A DNA stretch of 64,000 nt, taken from Phycisphaerae bacterium. GTDB taxonomy: Bacteria > Planctomycetota > Phycisphaerae > UBA1845 > Fen-1342. Shown here piece after piece: positions 62,438 to 64,000 of this stretch. The first letter of the stretch is position 1. Every line of letters begins with the position of its first letter. The notes beneath the pieces were generated by a model that saw only the letters and a list, made by a program, of their open reading frames with translations, made no database searches and had not been told where the DNA came from. Position numbers and translations under genes: made by a program. The DNA lies in the NCBI GenBank assembly GCA_030428945.1, contig JAUIEC010000013.1, forward strand, positions 1 through 64,000, given 5' to 3'.

Positions 62438-62502
62438 CCCCCCTGTTCCCTGTTCCCTGTTCCCTGGCCCCCGGCCCCTGTTCCCTGGCCCCTGGCCCCC
62501 GA
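62438..62502. repeat. TTCCCTG / GGCCCCTG tract
   Basis: Heptamers of CTGTTCC and CTGGCCC type (about nine) upstream of the aminopeptidase gene. On the minus strand this is a GGGAACA-type tract. Confidence 0.8.
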
Positions 62503-62577
62503 CCCCATGGCCTCGCGCCGGTCGGATCCGCTAGGATGTTCCGGCGACTGTCCGACAACACACACGAGGATTCCCGC

Positions 62578-64000
62578 ATGCATCGCGCCTTCCTGCTCGT
62601 GCTCGCGCTGCTGGTACCGGCCGTGGCCGGGGCCGACGAGCGCATCTTCATTCCCGACCAGCCGTTCGACATGCAGCACATCCGGCTGGATCTGGACATC
62701 GACCTGCCGGCCGAGCGACTCGACGCGACCGCCGACCTGTCGATGCGGGTTCTCGCGCCGGCCGCGCTGGTCGAACTCGACGCCGTCGACTTCCAGGTCC
62801 GCTCGGTCGAAGGGCGCGTGGCCGGGGGCGACTGGGCAGCCTGGCCGCATCGTTACGACGGCCGGAAGCTGGGGGTCCACCTGCCGGCCGAGCAGGCGCG
62901 GGGGACCGACCTCGACCTGCGGATCCGGTATGTCGTGCAGGAGCCCGCGAGCGGGCTGTCGTTCTTCTCGCCGGAGAAGAACGGTGCCGCCGCGCCGCTG
63001 CAGGTCTGGTCGCAGGGCGAGTCGATCGAGAACCGCTACTGGGTGCCGTGCTTCGATCACCCGAACGAGATGCAGACGACCGAGATCATCGCGACCGTCG
63101 ACCGCGGCTTCGAGGTGCTCTCGAACGGAGCCCTTCGCAGCCGCCGCGAGACCGATGACGGACGGGTGACGTTCCACTGGAAGATGAGCCGTCCGCATGT
63201 CGTCTACCTGATGACGCTGGTGGTCGGCGAGTTTCACGTGGCCGAGGAGACCTGGCGCGGCATCCCGGTGACCTACTACGTGCCGCCCGACCGGGCCGAC
63301 CAGGTCGAACCGACCTTCCGCCACACCACCGCGATGCTCGATCTGTTCACCGACAAGCTCGGCGTCCGCTACCCGTGGGAGAAGTACGCCCAGGTCTGCT
63401 GCCACAACTTCGGCGGCGGAATGGAGAACACCAGCGCCACGACCCTCGGCGAGGCCTCGCTGCTCGATGCCCACACGCGTCTGGACCGCGACGCCGACGG
63501 ACTGATCGCCCACGAACTCGCCCACCAGTGGTTCGGCGACCTGGTCACCTGTCGCGACTGGGCCCACCTGTGGCTCAACGAGGGATTCGCCAGCTACTTC
63601 GAAGTGCTCTGGGACGAACATGTCGGCGGACCGCAGGCCCTGGCCTACAACCTGATGGGCAAGGCCCGCAGCGCCATCCGCGGCGGCAAGGACCTGCCGA
63701 TCGTCCACCAGCACTATGACCACCCCGACAGCCAGTTCGACGCGCGGGCCTATCCGAAGGGCGCGTGGGTCGTGCACATGCTGCGCCGCGAACTCGGCGA
63801 CGACCTGTTCTGGGCCGGACTGCAGGCCTACCTGCGCGAGTTCGCCCATCAGCCCGTCGAGACCGCCGACCTGCGCCGCACGCTCGAACGCGTCAGCGGC
63901 CGCAGCCTCGAACGCTTCTTCCACGACTGGACCGAACGACCCGGGCACCCCGTCGTCGAAATCGACTATCGCTGGCTCGCCGACGACAAACTCGCCGAAG
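62578..64000 (+). CDS. M1-family aminopeptidase (partial, 3' end outside)
   Basis: 474 residues are visible, no stop before the window ends. Signal peptide about 1-19 (R-A-F-L-L-V-L-A-L-L-V-P-A-V-A-G-A), then the N-terminal beta domain and the catalytic domain. G-G-G-M-E-N (about 279-284) is the exopeptidase motif. Zinc ligands are H312-E-L-A-H316 and E335 in L-N-E-G-F-A, spaced exactly as HExxH-x18-E. It is an exported alanyl-type aminopeptidase. GAGGA lies 8 bases before the ATG. Confidence 0.93.
   Translation, partial: MHRAFLLVLALLVPAVAGADERIFIPDQPFDMQHIRLDLDIDLPAERLDATADLSMRVLAPAALVELDAVDFQVRSVEGRVAGGDWAAWPHRYDGRKLGVHLPAEQARGTDLDLRIRYVVQEPASGLSFFSPEKNGAAAPLQVWSQGESIENRYWVPCFDHPNEMQTTEIIATVDRGFEVLSNGALRSRRETDDGRVTFHWKMSRPHVVYLMTLVVGEFHVAEETWRGIPVTYYVPPDRADQVEPTFRHTTAMLDLFTDKLGVRYPWEKYAQVCCHNFGGGMENTSATTLGEASLLDAHTRLDRDADGLIAHELAHQWFGDLVTCRDWAHLWLNEGFASYFEVLWDEHVGGPQALAYNLMGKARSAIRGGKDLPIVHQHYDHPDSQFDARAYPKGAWVVHMLRRELGDDLFWAGLQAYLREFAHQPVETADLRRTLERVSGRSLERFFHDWTERPGHPVVEIDYRWLADDKLAE

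Overview
The window is about 64 kb of high-GC bacterial chromosome. It most likely comes from a planctomycete. The signs are a 16S rRNA 3' end with no 23S gene behind it, prepilin-type proteins with the C-terminal H-X9-DG signature, very large Ser/Thr kinase-TPR proteins beside an ECF sigma factor, FixL-like and other mosaic sensors, and dense intergenic short-repeat tracts. No taxonomic search was possible, so this placement is inference. Coding strands are GC-rich at third positions, so long antisense ORFs shadow most genes and were discarded.

Layout: 1-160 is the 16S 3' end, followed by an intrinsic terminator, repeat tracts and a possible decayed ECF sigma gene. 0.9-9 kb holds a small membrane protein, a stand-alone secretin-like protein, glycyl-tRNA synthetase, a Tim44-like protein, a TPR membrane protein, a dGTPase-like HD hydrolase, and a ThiD2-ThiE fusion coupled to a DUF5658-like protein. 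9-25.8 kb is rich in envelope and signalling functions: two tandem prepilin paralogues, two paired lipoprotein metzincin proteases, two PilZ proteins, an M16 peptidase, a PAS-GAF-receiver protein with a dead histidine-kinase box, an inactive rhomboid-like protein, a UbiD-family decarboxylase, a third prepilin-type protein, a FixL-like kinase and a PilT-type ATPase. 25.9-37.3 kb has a zinc-ribbon membrane protein and a CPA-type antiporter. It is followed by a surface-glycan locus: a Maf-like/CgeB glycosyltransferase diverges from an FkbM methyltransferase and a tightly overlapping cassette of MptE-like protein, cytidylyltransferase, pyruvyltransferase-family protein, NeuB-like synthase, mini-HAD phosphatase and methyltransferase. 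37.5-47 kb holds lysyl-tRNA synthetase, a SolA-like oxidase, a soluble Ser/Thr kinase and a three-gene ABC export operon. At 47.0-47.2 kb lies a candidate multi-helix structured RNA with a strong terminator, just upstream of a MATE exporter. 49-55 kb carries a type-2 isoleucyl-tRNA synthetase, a PHP-domain protein, a 297-bp tandem duplication, an EVE protein and a pterin dehydratase. 55.3-62.3 kb is a translationally coupled ECF sigma plus two giant kinase-TPR proteins. The window ends in an M1 aminopeptidase.

The most unusual features are the intergenic repeats and the RNA. Four families of 7-8 bp purine-rich tracts sit immediately 3' of many genes. Several stop codons lie inside the repeat, and one gene takes its last residues from it. 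Two further dispersed hairpin-like elements occur, and one has apparently entered the pyruvyltransferase gene in frame as a 48-bp tandem. The structured RNA before the MATE gene has mutually exclusive pairing options with its terminator and is the best candidate for an undescribed regulatory element.
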